From the NCBI RefSeq assembly GCF_008086345.1, contig NZ_CP043006.1, forward strand, positions 4,524,032 through 4,588,031: a stretch of 64,000 bases of DNA, in the 5' to 3' direction. The stretch's first letter is position 1; every line of letters begins with the position of its first letter. Source of the stretch: Chitinophaga sp. XS-30 (GTDB lineage Bacteria > Bacteroidota > Bacteroidia > Chitinophagales > Chitinophagaceae). Below the pieces are notes generated by a model. That model saw only the letters and a program-made list of their open reading frames with translations. It was not told the origin of the DNA and searched no databases. The position numbers were made by a program, and so were the translations under genes. Shown here in pieces: positions 18,665 to 27,603 of the stretch.

Positions 18665-19378
18665 TTAAAGTACACCATAACGATTGTACACTGCTCTCAG
18701 GGAATCGCCGTTCAGCAGATCGGCCCTGGACTGGTTCTCTTTTTCCACTTTTTCTTTCGCCATCTCCAGCACCTGGTCTTCCACTTCGCGGGGCACTACC
18801 ACTACACCATCGAAGTCAGCGAATATCAGCTCCCCGGGGCGAACGATCACATCTCCGCAACGCACAGGCACATCATATGCCATTACCCTTCCCCTGCCGA
18901 GGCTGTCAAGCGGACGAATGCCGCCGTAGAAAACCGGGAATTTCATGTCGATGATCTTGCGGCAATCCCTCACCATACTGTCGCATATACAACCTACGGC
19001 GCCGTTACGCTTGGCAATGGTGCTCATCAGCTCACCCCAGGGCGCATTGGTGCCGGCAAAATCCGTTGAATGCACAACAACATCACCGGGACCGAGGGAA
19101 TCCACCGCTTCGATCTCCAGGTTGTAAGGATCATCTTCAATATAATCCATCTCCATCCAGTGCAGTGTTCTGGCCCTGCCCACCATAATGCTGTTGTCGG
19201 CATCGAGCGGCCTCAGGCGCTGGTGCATGGCCTGGTTCCGGTAGCCGAGCGAATCCAGCACATCACATACGATCGGCACATACAACTGCGCTTTCATCCA
19301 TTCAAATTTTTCCTTGTCCATTGATAACTTGGGTTTTGATTCCATGTCAGAATTTTTTTCAGGTTGATGATCAAACAT
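18665..19378 (-). CDS. RraA-like protein, probable 4-hydroxy-4-methyl-2-oxoglutarate-type aldolase
   Basis: The 237-residue product belongs to the RraA/HMG aldolase fold (old name dimethylmenaquinone methyltransferase-like). Visible signatures are CDVLDSLGYR near the N-terminus, NAPWGELMST, the metal-site region GCICDSMVRDCRKI and ADFDGVVVVP. Enzymes of this fold make or cleave C-C bonds next to pyruvate with a divalent metal. In a sugar cluster a retro-aldol cleavage of a 2-keto-3-deoxy acid is likely. The first ATG overlaps the preceding MBL-fold gene by 8 bp; a later ATG at 19345 (MESKPKLS) is an alternative. An RNase E inhibitor role does not fit the context. Confidence 0.82.
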   Translation of the reverse strand: MFDHQPEKNSDMESKPKLSMDKEKFEWMKAQLYVPIVCDVLDSLGYRNQAMHQRLRPLDADNSIMVGRARTLHWMEMDYIEDDPYNLEIEAVDSLGPGDVVVHSTDFAGTNAPWGELMSTIAKRNGAVGCICDSMVRDCRKIIDMKFPVFYGGIRPLDSLGRGRVMAYDVPVRCGDVIVRPGELIFADFDGVVVVPREVEDQVLEMAKEKVEKENQSRADLLNGDSLRAVYNRYGVL

Positions 19379-20138
19379 TGGCTGACCAGTTAAAAGGTTG
19401 CATCCGTTCCGGGATCACGCACCGGTCCCCGATGCCGTGCTGCCTGCAGAACCATTGAAATACAACCGGGTTTTCGGCGTTGAGCGCCATCATATCATAA
19501 TGGTTCGGCAATACATATCGCGGGTTGACAGCTGCTGCAAATATGGCGGCCTGCTCGGGGCCGGGATTGTTCCATTTGCCATTGATGGGCACCAGCATCA
19601 CTTCCGGCGCTTCCGGCGCAGATGCCAGCACCAGGGGATGAAATTGTGTATCGCTGGTGTGATAAACACTTCTTCCGTTTCCGAATTGCAGGAGATAACC
19701 GGTGGTATCCGGCACATCGGGACCGGTGGGCAGCGCATACACGCCCGTGACCTCCAATCCCTGCTGCTGCCATGTTTCGGCAGAATTCACCACCACAATA
19801 CGGTCTTCCGGCACACCGAGGTCCGGCAGCTTCATGGCGGCCAGCCTGGGTGCGATGAACCAGGTATCGTTTTTCCTGCGGTAGGCGGCAATGGTCTCCG
19901 GGTCAAGATGGTCCAGGTGATCATGCGTGATGATGTAGATATCCGCATGCAGGTTTTCCGGGGCCATCACCGGCGGATACAGCCGCGGGAATTCCGGCGC
20001 ACTTTCCGCCACCGCATCGGAGAGATAAGGATCGATCACAACGGTCAGCCCTCCGCACCGGATCACATAACCAGCCTGACCGAGCCACCATATGGCGGCA
20101 TCTCCGGGTAAAAGGGAATAGCTTTCGATCGTTTGCAT
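19371..20138 (-). CDS. Metallo-beta-lactamase-fold hydrolase, UlaG-like lactonase candidate
   Basis: The protein has 255 residues and shows the MBL metal motif HxHxDH as THDHLDHLD (H72, H74, D76, H77), preceded by DPYLSD as in UlaG (L-ascorbate-6-phosphate lactonase) relatives, and later YHTSDTQFH and LPNHYDMM. No signal peptide is present. UlaG-type proteins hydrolyse lactones, which would fit the step between the sugar dehydrogenase and the dehydratase in this cluster. A different ester or amide substrate is possible. It starts 6 bp after the dehydratase stop and overlaps the RraA-like gene by 8 bp, so it is clearly part of the same transcript. Confidence 0.82.
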   Translation of the reverse strand: MQTIESYSLLPGDAAIWWLGQAGYVIRCGGLTVVIDPYLSDAVAESAPEFPRLYPPVMAPENLHADIYIITHDHLDHLDPETIAAYRRKNDTWFIAPRLAAMKLPDLGVPEDRIVVVNSAETWQQQGLEVTGVYALPTGPDVPDTTGYLLQFGNGRSVYHTSDTQFHPLVLASAPEAPEVMLVPINGKWNNPGPEQAAIFAAAVNPRYVLPNHYDMMALNAENPVVFQWFCRQHGIGDRCVIPERMQPFNWSANV

Positions 20139-20144
20139 ATTGTT

Positions 20145-21296
20145 TTACAGGTTGATACAGAATTTTTTTACGGCGGCTTCATTGATCTCGATACCGAGAC
20201 CGTTACCCTGCGGAACGGGAATGAATCCTTCCGCATCCATCTGCACAGGGTTGCGGATCACTTCCCTTAACATCGGGTTATCGCTGACGTTATATTCCAG
20301 GAAGAGCGATCTGGGCAGCACTGCGTTCACATGCAGGCTTGCGGCGGTCAGCAGGTCGGTCAGCCAGGCATGGGGACAAACATCGATCCCTGCGTACTCC
20401 GCTTCCCATATGATCTTCCTGGCCTGGGTGAAGCCACCGCAGCGGGAGAGATCAGGCTGCGCCACATCAATGCATCCCCTGCGGATCAGTTCCCGGAAGC
20501 CCCAGCCGGTAGCCTCCTGTTCTCCTGCCGCCAGCCTTGTTTTCACACCGGCGGCTTTTACACGGGCATAAGCATCGTAGGCTTCCGGATGCAGGAAATC
20601 CTCCAGCCAAAAGATGTTGTAAGGTTCCAGCGCTTTGCACAGCTCAATGGCATCGTACGCGCTGCGTTCCACCATCCAGCCGGGATCGACCATCAGATCG
20701 ATATCCGGGCCCAGCGCTTCACGTGCTGCGGCCACGAGCTTAACATCCCGCCGGAAATCCTGTCCGAATACCCCCCATCCGAACTTGACCGCCGTAAAAC
20801 CGCGCTTCATATAAAATTCGCAGGCGCGCTTCATGTCATCCGGCGTGGAACGGAACAGTGTGGAGGCATAAGCACGTATTTTGTCCCGCCGCGCACCACC
20901 GAGCAGCTTATGCACCGGGCGGCCGATCGCTTTACCCATGATATCGTGGCAGGCGATATCGAAACCGGACAATACCTGGATGGCCACGCCCCTTCTGCCA
21001 TAGTAGATCGATCCGCGGTAGATCTTGTCCCACAAGCGCTCTACATCAAAGGGATCTTCGCCAATGACAAGCGTACGCAATCCTTCAAATACGCCCATAC
21101 CGCTTTCCGGTGCGTTCACTACCGCCTCACCCACATGCGGGGCGGTTTCCACATCAGACCAGCCGGTGATCCCTTCGTCCGTGCTGACCTTGATCAGCAG
21201 GCAATGCTTCACACCCCTGGCCTCATCGCTGCCCTCAGGCAGTGTGATCTCAAAAGGCGATTGCAGGATAAAGGCTTCAACATTCGTAATTTTCAT
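20145..21296 (-). CDS. Mandelate racemase/muconate-lactonizing family protein, probable sugar acid dehydratase
   Basis: This 383-residue enolase-superfamily enzyme has the full catalytic set: metal ligands D204 (MVDPGW), E232 (WLEDF) and E259 (AAGEQEATG), and acid/base residues K171 (AVKFGWG) and H309 (CPHAW). The MR subgroup is dominated by sugar acid dehydratases that convert aldonates to 2-keto-3-deoxy acids. The ATG at 21296 (MKITNVEAF) matches the family start; a 15-residue in-frame extension reaches into the upstream repeats and is probably not normally used. Its start region has been copied several times upstream (see the repeat). It lies between the zinc dehydrogenase and the lactonase-like gene, in keeping with an oxidative sugar route. 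Confidence 0.9.
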   Translation of the reverse strand: MKITNVEAFILQSPFEITLPEGSDEARGVKHCLLIKVSTDEGITGWSDVETAPHVGEAVVNAPESGMGVFEGLRTLVIGEDPFDVERLWDKIYRGSIYYGRRGVAIQVLSGFDIACHDIMGKAIGRPVHKLLGGARRDKIRAYASTLFRSTPDDMKRACEFYMKRGFTAVKFGWGVFGQDFRRDVKLVAAAREALGPDIDLMVDPGWMVERSAYDAIELCKALEPYNIFWLEDFLHPEAYDAYARVKAAGVKTRLAAGEQEATGWGFRELIRRGCIDVAQPDLSRCGGFTQARKIIWEAEYAGIDVCPHAWLTDLLTAASLHVNAVLPRSLFLEYNVSDNPMLREVIRNPVQMDAEGFIPVPQGNGLGIEINEAAVKKFCINL

Positions 21297-21449
21297 CAGT
21301 TCATTTTTATTCTTTTCGGGCCTGATGGAATTGCATTTCATCAGTTCATTTTTATTCTCTTTACGGGTCTGATGGGATTGTCATTTCATCAGTTCATTTT
21401 TATCTTACAAGTCTGATGGGATTGTCATTTCATCAGTTCATTTTTATTC
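21291..21449. repeat. Four imperfect tandem copies of the dehydratase translation-start region
   Basis: The 20-mer TTTCATCAGTTCATTTTTAT begins at 21291, 21336, 21384 and 21428, so the period is 45, 48 and 44 bp. The first copy is the real start region of the dehydratase gene (on the minus strand GAATAAAAATGAACTGATGA, where the second ATG is the start). The last copy contains the stop codon of the upstream dehydrogenase gene. Each unit also carries a CATCAG...CTGATG inverted pair with a loop of about 20 nt. Each copy offers a two-codon frame (ATG AAC TGA) on the minus strand. The array fills nearly the whole 147-bp gap, in an operon where other gaps are under 40 bp. Confidence 0.9.
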
Positions 21450-22442
21450 ATCAAACATCAACGCTACTTTCAATGCGCGGTCATGCCCGTCACGGGCCAG
21501 CGCGATCGCTTTTTCCCATTCCCGGAACGGCAACCGGTGCGTGACCAGCTCATGCAGCGCCAGCGAAGCATCATCCAGGCATTCCAGCGCTTCTCCCATC
21601 CTGTTCTCATCGTTGCAAGCTCCTGCGATCTCCAGTTCTTTGATGTGCAGGGTAAACATATCCAGCGGATAAGGTTCCGTGCTGCTGGCGAAGACCACCA
21701 ATCTTCCCCGCGGACGCAGCGCCTTTATGCAGGCATCCGCAGCGGCCGGGGCATTGACGGCGAGTATCGCCACATCAGCCGATTGCGGCAGCGCCTCATG
21801 CAGTCGTTCCACATGGGGGATGCTGTTCAGCCGGAAAGGTTCCCGGCCCGTCACCATCACCCGGCCGGCGCCGGCCCTTGTTGCCAGCCGCGCGATGATA
21901 TTGCCGAAGGGCCCATCACCTGCGACGAGCACTGTACGGCCGCGGATATCTCCCGCTCTGGCTATCGCCTGCAGGCAAACGGCTACCGGTTCCATCAGCG
22001 CGCCGAGATGAAAAGGAATATGATCCGGCAAAACGGCTACGCGGTCTGCACGCTGCACAAAATATTCCGCAAAACAGCCATCCCGGTCTATGCCCAGATG
22101 CCCCATCGCGGAACAGATATGCGCAAATCCCCGGAGGCATTCGCCGCATTTCCCGCACGGCACTACAGGGTGTGCCGCTACTCTCGTTCCCGCAGGGAAC
22201 CCGGTGACGTTCGCTCCCGCCTGTACTACCGTTCCTGCACCTTCATGTCCCATTATCTTAGGATACCGGATGCCGAAAGGATTGTACTGTATATCATGCA
22301 GATCTGAGGTGCAGATCGTGGCCGCACCTGTCCGTATCAGCACTTCATCAGGCCCCGGCACAGGCACCGGCAGTTCCGCCAGCCCCGGTTTGTTGAGGCC
22401 CTGCAACTGCAATCCCTGCATATGTGATGGTATCCCCGTCAT
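21444..22442 (-). CDS. Zinc-dependent medium-chain alcohol/polyol dehydrogenase
   Basis: The 332-residue enzyme has the medium-chain dehydrogenase layout: catalytic zinc ligands C44 (TICTSDLH) and H66/E67 (MGHEGAG), the structural zinc cluster C96, C99, C102, C110 (CGKCGEC...HIC) and a nucleotide-binding turn (VAGDGPFGNI) near residue 172. It is the right class to oxidise a sugar or polyol to a ketone or lactone with NAD(P). The start codon overlaps the amidohydrolase stop (ATGA, 4 bp), just after an A8 tract. The product is slightly short for the family but all domains are complete. Confidence 0.88.
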   Translation of the reverse strand: MTGIPSHMQGLQLQGLNKPGLAELPVPVPGPDEVLIRTGAATICTSDLHDIQYNPFGIRYPKIMGHEGAGTVVQAGANVTGFPAGTRVAAHPVVPCGKCGECLRGFAHICSAMGHLGIDRDGCFAEYFVQRADRVAVLPDHIPFHLGALMEPVAVCLQAIARAGDIRGRTVLVAGDGPFGNIIARLATRAGAGRVMVTGREPFRLNSIPHVERLHEALPQSADVAILAVNAPAAADACIKALRPRGRLVVFASSTEPYPLDMFTLHIKELEIAGACNDENRMGEALECLDDASLALHELVTHRLPFREWEKAIALARDGHDRALKVALMFDE

Positions 22443-23302
22443 GTTTTTTTTGTGGATGGATGAGATAATCCGAGCAATCGCAACGCATCGCGCTGTATGA
22501 TCTGCCCGATAACATCTTCCGGTATAGCCGGCAGCCCGCTGTTGCCTACCACATCATTCAAAGCCTTTACACCGGCAATGGAATCCGCCGTGGTGGTGAA
22601 CGGAAAATCCGATCCGAACAGCACTTTTTCCGTTGCCTTGTATTCCACCAGCAGGCGCATGGAATTGTAAAACTGCCAGGGCCGGTAATAGAGGGCTGAC
22701 AAGTCCGCATACACATTTTCATGCCGGCGGATCACGGCGATGGTCTCCCCTTCCCAGGGATGCCCCAGATGTGCCAGTATCATTTTCAGGCCGGGGAAAT
22801 CAACCGCCACCGCATCAAAGTGAACGGGACGCGAATATTCCAGCCTTGTGCCGCTAACAAAGGATGTACCGGCATGAAAAAGGATGGGCAGGCCATGTTT
22901 ATCGCAATACCGGTAGATGTCGTAATACCGCGGGTCCTGCGGATGCACGTTCTGGTATAATGGCGCCAGCTTCACCCCAACCGCTCCCAGTTGCTGATGA
23001 CACTTTTCCAGTTCTCCCATGTAGTCCGGCGCAGCGGGATCAATGGAGGCAAAGAACAGCAGCCGCTCCGGCGCCCGTGCCACATGCGCGGCTACCAGGT
23101 CATTCGGAATATGCCATCCGGTTGCGGAGGCCTGCAGACCAAACACAACCGCTACATCTGCAGCTTTTGTCGTTTCCAGGTGGCGCGCTTCCACATCGCC
23201 CCAGATGGCGGGATCTATCCGGCATCTGGCCAGATCGGCCTGCAGCGAAGGGCCGAAATGTGCATCGGCACGAAAAATATGGGTATGTATATCAACGATC
23301 AT
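22439..23302 (-). CDS. Amidohydrolase family 2 (TIM-barrel metal-dependent hydrolase)
   Basis: The 287-residue product begins MIVDIHTHIF with the HxH metal pair at residues 6 and 8. It goes on with VGVKLAPLYQ, ILFHAGTSF, MILAHLGHPWEGE and the closing FGSDFPFTT, the typical barrel-end aspartate motif of COG2159-type amidohydrolases. Members are decarboxylases and lactone or ester hydrolases, so it could open a sugar lactone or act on a later aldehyde/acid intermediate. There is no signal peptide. It lies 35 bp after GH39 and overlaps the dehydrogenase start by 4 bp. The exact substrate cannot be read from sequence. Confidence 0.85.
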   Translation of the reverse strand: MIVDIHTHIFRADAHFGPSLQADLARCRIDPAIWGDVEARHLETTKAADVAVVFGLQASATGWHIPNDLVAAHVARAPERLLFFASIDPAAPDYMGELEKCHQQLGAVGVKLAPLYQNVHPQDPRYYDIYRYCDKHGLPILFHAGTSFVSGTRLEYSRPVHFDAVAVDFPGLKMILAHLGHPWEGETIAVIRRHENVYADLSALYYRPWQFYNSMRLLVEYKATEKVLFGSDFPFTTTADSIAGVKALNDVVGNSGLPAIPEDVIGQIIQRDALRLLGLSHPSTKKT

Positions 23303-23337
23303 AGTTCCGGTAATTTAACACAAATCGGACGGCGCTG

Positions 23338-24726
23338 CTATTCGAGCGACCAGTAATGCACCGCCCAGGGCTCCAGCCGCACCGTCAGCTGCTGCGTACC
23401 GGCGGCAACCTTGATGAACGGATCGGGACGCAAACGCTGGTTCTCTTCCAGACCGGCGCCTGTAGCATCCAGCACAATATGCCGCACCCGCATGTCCTTC
23501 GGCAGATCTTCCAGCTTCAGCGATACCATTACCGGCCGGTCGGAAAAATTCCACAACATCATATTGTGCATCTGCAGCTGCGGATCATGCGTGGCAAAGC
23601 CATGCACTTTGCCGTTGGAAGACTTCAGCTCCAGCCTTTCCCCGGCCATCCTCGACAATAATTTGAAAGTATAATACGCCGGCCTGATCTGGTTCTGATA
23701 ATCGATCAGCCCGCTGAACTGCGCCTGCCGGTTCCACCAGCGCGTCATAAATGCCGCACCGCCGGGTGAAAATATCTTCGCGAATGTTTCGTAAGACACG
23801 TACCAATCCTTTATCTGGTAGTAACACGACCAGTCCAGCCCCGCATCCTTCATCTGCCATACCGTTTCCGCCACATAACAAGGCTGAAAACGCGGGTCAA
23901 GCGGAGGGTTGAAAAGGTCCATATTCCACTCGTTCATGATCGTTTCCGGATGCAGGCCCGGATGCTTTGCGATCAATGCTTTCACATAATCTATCTGTTC
24001 CCGGATCACTTCGGGACTGTTATTGTAATGATGCCAGGAAACGAAGTGCAGCGGCAGCTTTTTAGCGGCGCATACCTTCAGCAGTTCCGGCAGGATGGGT
24101 GATTTATACCAGGCCAGCGCCGGGCCGCCAACTTTCGCTTTCGGGTCCGCCCGCAGGATGGCCGCAACCGTATGCTCATAGTACCGCGCATAACTTTCCG
24201 GCTTGAAACGGTAAGGCGTTCCGCCATCCTCTCCGATATCCACTTCATTGCCCACTTCCCAATAAGTGATACCGGCATTGCGGTCCAGGAAATGTTTCAC
24301 CACATCAAACACGAATTGCTCCCAGGCTTTGTAATCGTTCGGTTCCACAATATCCTGGTCCACGACCGGAAAGAACAATTTCGGTTTCAGGCAGAAGCTC
24401 ATGAACGGTTTTGCGCCGGTCTGCAAAATGGAGTTGACCATGCTGTCCAGCGTGCGGAAATGATACTTCCCCTTTTCGGGTATCACGTTGTAATATTCAC
24501 TCACAAACAGCCGGATAACGCCCGGATGCAAGGCCCTGATCTCTGTGATGCGCCCGGACAGCATCGGCTCGTCGGACAATCCCCCCTGGCCAAGCGCCAT
24601 GCGCTCCATATGCATAGGCCCTGTGGTTTTGCCAAATCCTACCGTGACATCCGCGTTCTGCGCGGAAACGTGGACAACGGGTAAAAACAAAGCAACTAAT
24701 AATATTGTGGTTCTTATTTTCAACAT
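23338..24726 (-). CDS. GH39-like glycoside hydrolase
   Basis: The 462-residue protein has a signal peptide (VVHVSAQ) and a GH39-type barrel. E161 in WEVGNEVD is the expected acid/base and E266 in IMNEWNMD the nucleophile; FVSWHHY and ITYWEVGNE are typical strands. A C-terminal beta-sandwich ends in VRLEPWAVHYWSLE. GH39 holds beta-xylosidases, alpha-L-iduronidases and several newer activities, so the sugar released is open. It begins 7 bp after the six-hairpin gene, in the same transcript. It probably releases the monosaccharide that the downstream enzymes oxidise. Confidence 0.82.
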   Translation of the reverse strand: MLKIRTTILLVALFLPVVHVSAQNADVTVGFGKTTGPMHMERMALGQGGLSDEPMLSGRITEIRALHPGVIRLFVSEYYNVIPEKGKYHFRTLDSMVNSILQTGAKPFMSFCLKPKLFFPVVDQDIVEPNDYKAWEQFVFDVVKHFLDRNAGITYWEVGNEVDIGEDGGTPYRFKPESYARYYEHTVAAILRADPKAKVGGPALAWYKSPILPELLKVCAAKKLPLHFVSWHHYNNSPEVIREQIDYVKALIAKHPGLHPETIMNEWNMDLFNPPLDPRFQPCYVAETVWQMKDAGLDWSCYYQIKDWYVSYETFAKIFSPGGAAFMTRWWNRQAQFSGLIDYQNQIRPAYYTFKLLSRMAGERLELKSSNGKVHGFATHDPQLQMHNMMLWNFSDRPVMVSLKLEDLPKDMRVRHIVLDATGAGLEENQRLRPDPFIKVAAGTQQLTVRLEPWAVHYWSLE

Positions 24727-24733
24727 ATCTCCA

Positions 24734-27193
24734 TTAATATTTTGCGGAAATAATAAACTTCGTTCCCTCCGGCGCCGGTATCCGGATAAATTCTTTCGTG
24801 CTGTCGAAATCTTTCCTGTCGCGCCCGTTTATGGTAACGGAGCGGATAGGCTTGCTATCCGGGTGACGGAAACGGATGATGAGCATACCGGGTTGTTTTC
24901 TCCCGGAAAGCTCCAGCGAAGCGCTGATCTCATTTTTCGCAGCATGACTGTTGATGGTCAGATCGATCGGGCCGAACCAGGTCGGCGCCTTGCGCACTTC
25001 GATCTGCTTTCCATCTTCGAGCCAGCGCCGCGGAATGGCTTGCCCGATCAGCAGGCTGTCCGCCCCGGGCTCGGTAATGAGCATATTCCGCAACAGCTCG
25101 AACCAGGCCCCGTCGGTACTGGGCGGGCCGTAGTATTGTCCCCATGCCCAGCGATGCTCCAACGAGGTCAGCTGCCCGTGCGAAAAACCGCAAGCCATCA
25201 GGCTATAGAATGCGCGGATAGCGGCTTTGGGCTCATCCCGCCGTAAATAGGCGGTGGCCTGCTGCACGTACACAGGCTCATTGGCTGCGCCCAGGTTCTT
25301 TAAAAATAAGTTATCTTCATGATCATGCAACATGGCAGTAGTCATCCAGTTGCCGGCATCAATGACCCCGAGCCTGGACAGGTGCAGCGGGCCGCAATCC
25401 ACATCCGAAGGATACCATTCCTCCATCAGCCGCCGCGGCGTCATGGCATCCGTAGGCACAAAGTTGATCCAGGTGCCATCTTCCAGCTGCACAACGGGCG
25501 ACTGCACACTGCTGCGGGCGAATTCTTTCACTACGGCTTCTTTCATACCAGCGGCGATCCGGGCTACGCTATCCGCACGGGGATGCCCGTACACCGCCAA
25601 TGCTTTGGCAAACAGTTCCAGTCCGCCCACATAGTACGCCTGGGTGAAAGCCCATTCCCGGTTATCATGCGTAAGATCGTTCAAGGGGCCGCGTATCAGT
25701 CCTGTTGCATGCGTTCCCGAGTCGGCAACGGCTACCTGCCGCAGGCACCAGTCAAGTGTTTTCAAAGCATCCGGCAACAGGGCTTCAAAATGTTCCCGGT
25801 TGGCGGACAGCAGATAATTTTGCGCGATGGCGTACAACTGCGCGGGGGAATACACGCCCCAGTTGGCGAAACCGCCTATCCTGCCATCCGGTTGCTGCTG
25901 GCTGCGGAACATAGCTGCAAACTCGTCATGCGCTACCTGGTTGTATCCCCGCAGGCCGTATATCATATAATCCACGTACACGGACTGGTTTACCGGCCAG
26001 TCCGCGTTCCGCTGACCGTAAGCGGTATTGGCATAAGGCAGGTCCATATGCGGCTGGCCGTTATCTGCAATGGTGTGGCGCGGCAGTATCAGCGAGTGCC
26101 AGAGGCTGGCGCGGATCAGCTGGTTCACCGGTTCCTCCGGTACTTTGAATAACGCGCCGCGACCAAGCCAGTTTTCCCAGTATGCGGTCACCTGCTGTTT
26201 TGCAGTGGCGAAATCCAGTGTTTGCAGGCGTTCCGCGGCAGATGCCGGAAATGCGGGTGAAGGTAATTTTACAATGATCTCCTCCACGGCGCCATCGCGC
26301 AGTGTACCCGATACCGTTAGTACCGCCTGTTCTCCTTTTTTAACGGGAACAGGCTGTTCTGCATGAACGCTGAGCTCATCAGGCATCTGCAGCAGCAGCA
26401 GGATGTCGCCGGTACTTTTATCGGCAACCGCGTAATCTTCTTTTATCCGCACCACTTCCAGCTTTCTTCCTTCCGCTTCATTGTGCAGGGAGAAACCGAA
26501 GCTGAAAGCGCCTGGCTTCCCGGAGAGTTTTACTTTGCTGAGCATCACGCCCGGCAGATATCCGCGGATCACTGCAGCGGGGTCCGCCATCGGTGCGGCG
26601 AACTGTGTTATTTCCGCCAGTTGTCCGTCTTTTTCAAGCTGCGTGATGATCACCGGAAGGCCGTTCTCAATATGCTGGTGCTTCCAGGTGCTTCCCTCCC
26701 GGTGAAGATCCAGCCGGAATTTATGCGGTGAAGCGAAGTCCGGGCGCACATTGCCCCATCTGTCCACCGCGAATTTGTAGATGGCGCCATGCGCAGGGGC
26801 CGTTACGGTCAGATGCCCGGTCGTCCCCAGCCATCTGGTCTGCCAGGAGGCCGTCCATTCCCGGGGATTACCGATATCTTCCCAGCTTTCCCGGAAGGCT
26901 TCGAGGGATGCATCGGGACTGCTTTCCACTTTATCCAGTATGCGCTGTCCCTTCAGCGAAGCAAGATGTTTTTTGAAACTTGCCGGTTTATTGGCAAGGG
27001 TGATGAACACATCCTGTTCGGGCAGCCACATGGCGCCATGACGCAGGAGTTGTTCGAGCGCAATGGAAAACCCTTCTGTACCTGCTTTGTTGAGCTGTAC
27101 AGTAAGTATTGGTGCATCCGGCTGTTTCCAGGGATCGGTTTTCAGGCGTTTCGACTGACCCGCAGATCCATGCGTCATCAGGTATCCCCACAT
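24734..27193 (-). CDS. Six-hairpin glycosidase-like protein, main part (reading frame broken from its signal peptide)
   Basis: The frame codes for 819 residues from ATG 27193. The family is not certain, but the central part (DLPYANTAYGQRNADWP, GLRGYNQVAHDEF, WGVYSPAQLYAIAQNYLL, DNREWAFTQAYYVGG) is an alpha/alpha toroid of the six-hairpin glycosidase type, after an N-terminal beta-rich half. It has no export signal of its own. The coding sense continues upstream of this ATG (KLARHKDASTINDDA) and joins the preceding frame, which has the signal peptide, if one base of a C6 tract is removed. The restored protein would have 948 residues. It follows SusD and precedes GH39, so a role in opening the glycan outside the cytoplasm is likely. 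Confidence 0.75.
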   Translation of the reverse strand: MWGYLMTHGSAGQSKRLKTDPWKQPDAPILTVQLNKAGTEGFSIALEQLLRHGAMWLPEQDVFITLANKPASFKKHLASLKGQRILDKVESSPDASLEAFRESWEDIGNPREWTASWQTRWLGTTGHLTVTAPAHGAIYKFAVDRWGNVRPDFASPHKFRLDLHREGSTWKHQHIENGLPVIITQLEKDGQLAEITQFAAPMADPAAVIRGYLPGVMLSKVKLSGKPGAFSFGFSLHNEAEGRKLEVVRIKEDYAVADKSTGDILLLLQMPDELSVHAEQPVPVKKGEQAVLTVSGTLRDGAVEEIIVKLPSPAFPASAAERLQTLDFATAKQQVTAYWENWLGRGALFKVPEEPVNQLIRASLWHSLILPRHTIADNGQPHMDLPYANTAYGQRNADWPVNQSVYVDYMIYGLRGYNQVAHDEFAAMFRSQQQPDGRIGGFANWGVYSPAQLYAIAQNYLLSANREHFEALLPDALKTLDWCLRQVAVADSGTHATGLIRGPLNDLTHDNREWAFTQAYYVGGLELFAKALAVYGHPRADSVARIAAGMKEAVVKEFARSSVQSPVVQLEDGTWINFVPTDAMTPRRLMEEWYPSDVDCGPLHLSRLGVIDAGNWMTTAMLHDHEDNLFLKNLGAANEPVYVQQATAYLRRDEPKAAIRAFYSLMACGFSHGQLTSLEHRWAWGQYYGPPSTDGAWFELLRNMLITEPGADSLLIGQAIPRRWLEDGKQIEVRKAPTWFGPIDLTINSHAAKNEISASLELSGRKQPGMLIIRFRHPDSKPIRSVTINGRDRKDFDSTKEFIRIPAPEGTKFIISAKY

Positions 27194-27221
27194 AGCATCG
27201 TCGTTAATGGTGCTGGCATCC

Positions 27222-27581
27222 TTATGCCGGGCCAGTTTCCTCGGGGGGCGCTGTCGGAACAGGCCAGCTGATATCTGCTACCAGGGCATCCACATCGCCG
27301 CCACCAGCATGCAGCAGGGATTCCGCTCCGATCACATCATTCTGTTCCGTTCCCGCGCCGGCCAGTCCTGTTATCTCCAGGCCCGGGGAAGCCCCCTTCA
27401 ATATCACCGTGCGGCTATGCCGCTGTGGCGCTTTATGACCGAATGCTATTTTTATTTTCAGCTTTCCGGGAGCGCCGCCATGATCGTTTGCAACCGCAAG
27501 TTGCGACAAACATATACAGGCGATGCATCCTGAGATGATCCATGATACGGTCATTCGTTTACTTTTTCTTCCGGTCATCAT
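27222..27581 (-). pseudogene. 5' part of the six-hairpin glycosidase-like gene, separated by a frameshift
   Basis: From an ATG at 27581, preceded by an A/G-rich AAAAAGAG, the frame gives a signal peptide (WIISGCIACICLSQLAVAN) and about 90 exported residues, then ends at TAA 27222-27224. Across the run of six G at 27243-27248 (C6 in the gene) the sense passes to the frame of the following protein, a +1 shift. The same region reads ADISWPVPTAPP, then RKLARHKDAST in the new frame. Either a one-base insertion broke the gene, or the assembly is wrong in the homopolymer, or the shift is programmed (CCC-C is a slippery +1 site). An upstream ATG at 27611 overlaps the SusD stop and is an alternative start. 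Confidence 0.75.
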
Positions 27582-27603
27582 CTCTTTTTCAGTTAAGCCG
27601 GCA

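Noticed and set aside
20331..21416. Plus-strand frame of 361 codons ending in repeated FHQFIFIL units
   Set aside because: It is antisense to the dehydratase gene. The repeated peptide only reflects the start-region DNA repeat.
21291..21449. Repeat array considered as a CRISPR
   Set aside because: Units are imperfect, the sequences between the cores are also repeated rather than unique, spacing varies, and no cas gene is near.
22442..22451. A8 tract at the amidohydrolase stop and dehydrogenase start, considered as a programmed slippage site
   Set aside because: Both flanking proteins are complete in their own frames and the ATGA overlap already explains translational coupling.
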